This document shows, piece after piece, positions 38,401 to 44,400 of a stretch of 64,000 nucleotides of DNA. Each line of letters starts with the position of its first letter. The first letter of the stretch is position 1. The position numbers were made by a program, and so were the translations under genes. Under the pieces are notes generated by a model. The model did not search any database. It was given only the letters and a program-made list of their open reading frames with translations, and was not told where the DNA came from. Source of the DNA: Mytilisepta virgata (lineage: Eukaryota; Mollusca; Bivalvia; Mytilida; Mytilidae); assembly GCA_028015205.1 (NCBI GenBank), contig JAPWFG010000019.1:3100001-3164000 (forward strand). The letters run 5' to 3'.

Positions 38401-41400
38401 AAAAAAATACTGATTTGTTTCCAAAGTGATATTCTTATTCTAATGTGCATTTATTTTTCAGAGGTAAGGCTACCAACATTATGGAAAATTTGCTACAGAG
38501 AATGTCTGACTATGCAGACAATTTAGAACAATTAGCAGCTGAAAGAACTAAATGTTACTATGAGGAGAAACAGAAAGTAGAAGAATTTTTACACAGGCTG
38601 CTTCCAGAGTTAGTTGTATAGTAGAATTTGTAAATATCATGAAAAGGAAAACATTAATATGCATTATCAACAATAAATAATCTCTTATTTAAATATGTTA
38701 AAGGCAAGATTCAGATATAAATAGAGCTCTACCAATACCAAAGATAAGATTTTAATTTTTCAATTGCAGAACGGTTGCCAAGCAGGTTCAGGCGGGTCGG
38801 AAGGTTGTTCCAGAATTGTTTGATTGTGCTTCAGTATATTTTTCTGAGATTGTCGAGTTTACTACAATATGCGACAAGAGTTCACCAATACAGGTTTGAA
38901 ATAACTAGCTAATTGATATGATTTTGTGAGGGTATTTTTAATGTAAAAAATACATATGATGCCATAAAATATAGCTTGTATTCAATTTTGTTTATACTTG
39001 AATCAATAGAAGAGGGTAAATTTGTTCATTTAATCACTTCCGGAAATAATTCGTACATAATGCAAGAACAGGTGAACCATTTTTAAGTCTCCCATTTCCT
39101 TTATAGATTTTGATTTGCGACTTTTATCGAACATTTTTTTCTTCCTTTCTGATTTTTTTCGTTCGAATTCTCAACAACCGTAAGAGATATGCATCTGAGA
39201 TTTTCCATGACGAAAGATTAATGTTTATAGATATGCCTAATACTATTCATTTTTTGATGGGGGTCACTGAGACGTATAATGAGCAGTTCAAAGAGGCTAG
39301 TGGTTTACTTTAGGACCCTATGGGGAAATTTGTTTTTTCATTGAAAAACTCTACGAGAGTGACCAATAACCATCTCATATCATATATTTTATTATACACC
39401 ATGACAACACCTATTAAATGACATATACCTCGTTCCTCTAGGGGGCTGGGGGGGGGGGGGGGGTGGGTGGAGGTCAACCCCACACCACAAAGTCGATGAG
39501 TTTGAAAAATAACATTTGCAATTAAAATCCATAGCTTTAAATCACATATTTTATTATTCTCCTTAACAAGACGCATTATTTGACATGAACCTCATTCTTT
39601 TCAATAAATAATGTCCAATTATCTCATAAACCATTAAATTCCTCACTCCTAAACTATATATTTTCTTATTCTCCATGGTAAGACGCACCAAGTGACACAG
39701 ACCTCACTTACCCAGGAGGTTATCACCACCCCCATCAAATCAATAAGGTTCAATTATTTCATAAATTTTCGACGGTCAAGGAAGAAACAGCATAATAGCG
39801 GTGCTGAGAGCGATGCGTATAAACAATACTGTGATTCCCCTTTAAATGATACATACCTCATTACTCAATGGGCGTCATTCTCGCCACTAAAGCCAATTAT
39901 CTTGAATTATATCAAATTAAAATCCCCCCCCCCACCCCCCCTCGAATCAATAGTCTTTAATTATTTTGTAAAGCATTGTAATCCCTGCCTCTAAATCATA
40001 TATTTCCTTTTGCCCCATGATAAGACAAACTGATTGATAACAAAAAAAAAGGGAGAGGGGGGTCATCCTCGCCCCTCAAATCAATAATTTTTTATTATTT
40101 CAAAATAAAAAAAGGAAAAATGTTTATCCCTTTTACATGTTTTAATAGGCAATGTTCAAATCTCATAAAGCATTTAAATATTGATACAAGGAAGACATCA
40201 ATGTATCAGACATAATATGTAATAATACATATTATTTCATTTGCTTCGTCATAAATTTTTAAAAAAAAATTTTGTTGTGTTGCAATGTATTGTTTTATAT
40301 AAATATTATTCAAATTACACTGAGTTGATGTTGGGAGGACTTATCACGGCAGGTAAGAAGTCTTATTATTTTTGTGTCGCCTGCGGAACACAAGGTCGAC
40401 ACATATGGATCACTATCTGTCGTCTTGCGTCTGGCGTCCTCTGGCGTCGTCTTGCGTCGTCTGGGGGCGTCTTGCGTCGTCACACTTTTCTTCTATCCTC
40501 AACTACTCATAAACCGCTCAAAGGAATTTGATGAAACTTTCTCTATGCATTAACCTTAATGCACAGGTGTGCATATATATTTCATTTTTAGAAAATTTGA
40601 AATTTTTGCAAAACAGGGAGGGGGGGGGGAACTTCTATCCTCAACTACTCCATAACCACTCAAAGGAATTTGATGAAACTTTCCAAATAGAACGAAACTT
40701 GACAGGAAGCATATATAATCCCTCATTCAAGATGGCCACCAGCAGAGGATTTGGGTCAACATAAGACCCTATAAGAAATACATGTAAAAATATTCTGGAG
40801 AACAACTGAATTTTAGAATATGCTGACCTGTAAGTAGAAGGACCTTGATGCAGAAAAATTTGGTCCCTACAAGATTTACCACACTTCATAATGATAGTGA
40901 GAAGTGCTTCTCTCTATAAGTTCATCAATAAAAACGGCTTTCATTCCAGGTGAGGATACAGGCTCAGCTCTCTGAGCCTCTAGTTTATATTATGTTGTTT
41001 CAGGTAGTTGACCTACTCAATGATTTGTACACTATGTTCGACAGTGCCATACGTAAATATAAAGTATATACAGTAAGTGTTGATAAATATCTGCTAGGTT
41101 AAAATTTCAGGTAGATTTTATAATTTAGGTGTCAACATCAGAGAAACAGCGTTAAGTTTACGGTATAAGAATCATTCTCTCTATTTAATTATTTTAATTG
41201 ATTTCATTGAAATAGTTAAATGCTTTAGTATTGTAAAAAAAACTTACGAACTGGTTGATTATCATGGTTTTAGTGTGTATCAAAAATTTACAAATATGAT
41301 ATAATAGCCATCGTTATAGTAGATTGCTAATGCAAACTTTTTTGATTGACAAAACTTTAAAATCGAGCGATATATAAAAATATAATTATATATATTACTT

Positions 41401-44400
41401 TTCACGTAAAGAAAATTTAACGCATTTTTTTCAATAACTGTCATCGGCAGTTATATGATTATGTTACAATTAATTTTTCAGTTAAAATGGACGGATTAAG
41501 ATTAACACTGTAACACGACTTAGTTTGGCATTTTTTGACATTCTCTCACGGGCAGATTAAGCGTTGTTGAATGTTCTTCCTCGTTTCCCAACTGCCAGTG
41601 TACACCAAAAGTTTAACTTAAAGCTAGATTTACTATGACACGAGTTCATTTTAAAAATAGATCTATTAAAGATATATGTAACGGTGTTTAGCTTTTATTA
41701 AAATATCTAGCTAACTTGGATCAAGGTTTGTTTTGGCTGTTGACATTGCGTGACGTAAATTGTTCGTCACACGTCCATTTGACCATTTTAGAACATTGCT
41801 AAAATCTACTCGCCCTTTCGGGACAATCTTTGATGAAATTCACCGAGTATGGTTTCTGTTAAGAACTCTTACCAAGATTGGCAAGATGGCTGTTGTTGGT
41901 GATAATATTGAAATACCAAAGAGTATTGTTAAATAAATGACATGTTAGTGTGGTCATTGGATTTACAGCACAGAAAATATGATGCCTTCCATCATAATAA
42001 ATGTTCTTACAGAGTATTAAGGTTCTTACTGTAGAGTAAGTATAATACATTACTCGAGACATTTCTTTTTATAATGTATAGGTCACGACAACTGGAGATG
42101 CCCATATGTGCGTTTCCGGTCTACCGGAGAGGATAGGAGATCGTCATGTGGCTGAGATATGCGATATGTCTTTGACAATTTTGGACTCTGTTAAAGGATT
42201 CAAAATCAGGCACATGCCAGATGAACCATTGATTGTTCAAATAGGGCTGCATTCCGGTTAGTTTTCTTTCAGATGTTTTGTTTCTGTATAATATATATAA
42301 GTTGACGATTTCTTGTATTTATATAACCTTTTTGTGTCAGTAGATAGCATATCAATTTCGCGTTTTCCAATTTTCATAACATGTATGTATCACTACAGCG
42401 TTTAATTTTGTTACAAAATGCCCCGAATTCTTTACATACTTTCAAAATGAAATGTTTAAACTCACCAGCAGTTTTATTGACTGTCATTAGGTCCAGTCGT
42501 AGCCGGAGTAGTAGGTCTTACTATGCCACGTTATTGTCTGTTTGGAGATACAGTGAATACTGCCTCTCGCATAGAATCCAATTCAGAACGTAAGTATGGA
42601 ATTAATCTATTTTTAAGTAAGTTTTATAATTGGGTGAATTATAACGAATGCTGCGCCTTCTGTATATTTACAGATAAAGTTCCTAGAAATCGATATCATG
42701 GAATGCGTTTCCCCAACCTAATTTCGATTAAAGCATTGCGAATAAATGCCCTCTCTAATTAAAAGGCCATGCACAAGTATTAATTTTGTTATCTTCAATA
42801 ATTACACCTTATATAAGAATGCTGTAATCTTATTATTTCATTAGAGGGGTATTTGCACAAATATTATGCATTACAAGCGATTTCAGAGGCAGTGGGGTAT
42901 TTGCCAAGATGTATTTTCCCATTTTTTACCCTCTGCCGTGATATTTGCGAAAAATACTCTTATCCGACTGGACGCTTGAAATGTCTACATCATCACTGCG
43001 TTTTAATTTAAGCGTTTGTAGAGGGGACATCTTATTTTGATATTCGATGTAATTAAACATTTATATCATGTTCGGGAGAGGTATTTGCGAAATAAACCAA
43101 TCTCGAGACGGAATATTGATAGGCATTGATGAAAAAGTTCCCATCAATAAGTATGAAACTTATAAATCTTGGGAATTTAGTGTTCCTCTTGAGATCCTTC
43201 AACAATGAGACACACCCCACTGTAAAAATATCGACAAAAGAATACCGCAGCGATAAAATAGTGGGGAAGTACGTAAGATCGAAATCAAAGTCAAGATTCC
43301 CCTGAGAATGCAACAAAAGACACAAATACCACAAGGATACAAGTATAACTAAAAGAAAAACATACAATAAAATCAACAGAATTAGAAGAAGACAGCACAG
43401 AAACTAGAGCAAAATAATATGAACCCCTACTAAAATCCGGGGTGACATCAGGTGATCCGTTAACGGCACAAGTTACATTGACTGGTGAAATGGCAATACC
43501 TAGAGGACAATAAATCTAACAGAATGTGTCTTGTCTCATTTGTGAGATAGAAATTTCGTATTGGCAATTCAACTCGTAATGATATCAACAAGGACTGAAT
43601 CACCTTGTATTAGAAGGTAATGTGTCAGCAATCTCGCTATGGTCGTCGAATATATCACGTACATAGCAGTAACGAATCAACTATTTAATATACACACCAT
43701 AGGCTGGATACCTTGGTATGTTACTGCTTAGAAAGGGAGAGTTCACAATTGGAAAGTTAAAATCATTGCGTTTGTCATAATGTTTTGAATTCAATCGCCT
43801 TTTGTCGTCTGGATATGAAGCAGTATTGGATGTGTTTGTGGTCACTTTAATTTCAGGTTCACAGGGATATATAAGATGTAGGTAATCCTTAAAGTAAGAA
43901 TTACTAAGTGAGAGTTTATCATATTTATAGTGAAATCTGAAATTACAGGAACGCGCTAGTTTATTTTCTTGTATTAGCCTCAGCAAAAACTTTGCTTCTA
44001 TGAATATTAACAGATCGACCAAAAAGCTGTACATAGTATGTCCCCATTGGAATGACTTTGAAAAACTTGTTCAAACTAAACAAAGATGTTGTCGATGAGA
44101 ACTTCCAGCATTTAAAGGACATCAGCCTCAGAGTACCAGTGTTTTTTTTTCACAAATAAGTCTTTTCCTTACTATATCATGCATATCTTTAGTCAAGATA
44201 CATTGGTCACGAAAAACATATTTACGTTTATCATATTGAATTGTTAATTAATTGATATGTCATTGTTGTCCATTTTGTCGTTTATTTAGTATACAGAAAT
44301 AAAATAAAAAATTATTATGTTACAATATGTGCGGTTTTTAGAAGAGAACCTTTAGAATTTATAATCCACATCTGGTTGATGGAAACATATGAAGTTTAAG

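Larger units (their letters stand above)
38894..41003 (+). other. Intron 18 with repeats and G/C homopolymers
   Basis: Contains a diverged ~170-bp tandem array (about 39350-40110) with runs of 16 G (39448-39463) and of C (near 39930), a dispersed repeat (40179-40363) and a truncated TIR element (40374-40683). No coding signal. Confidence 0.65.
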
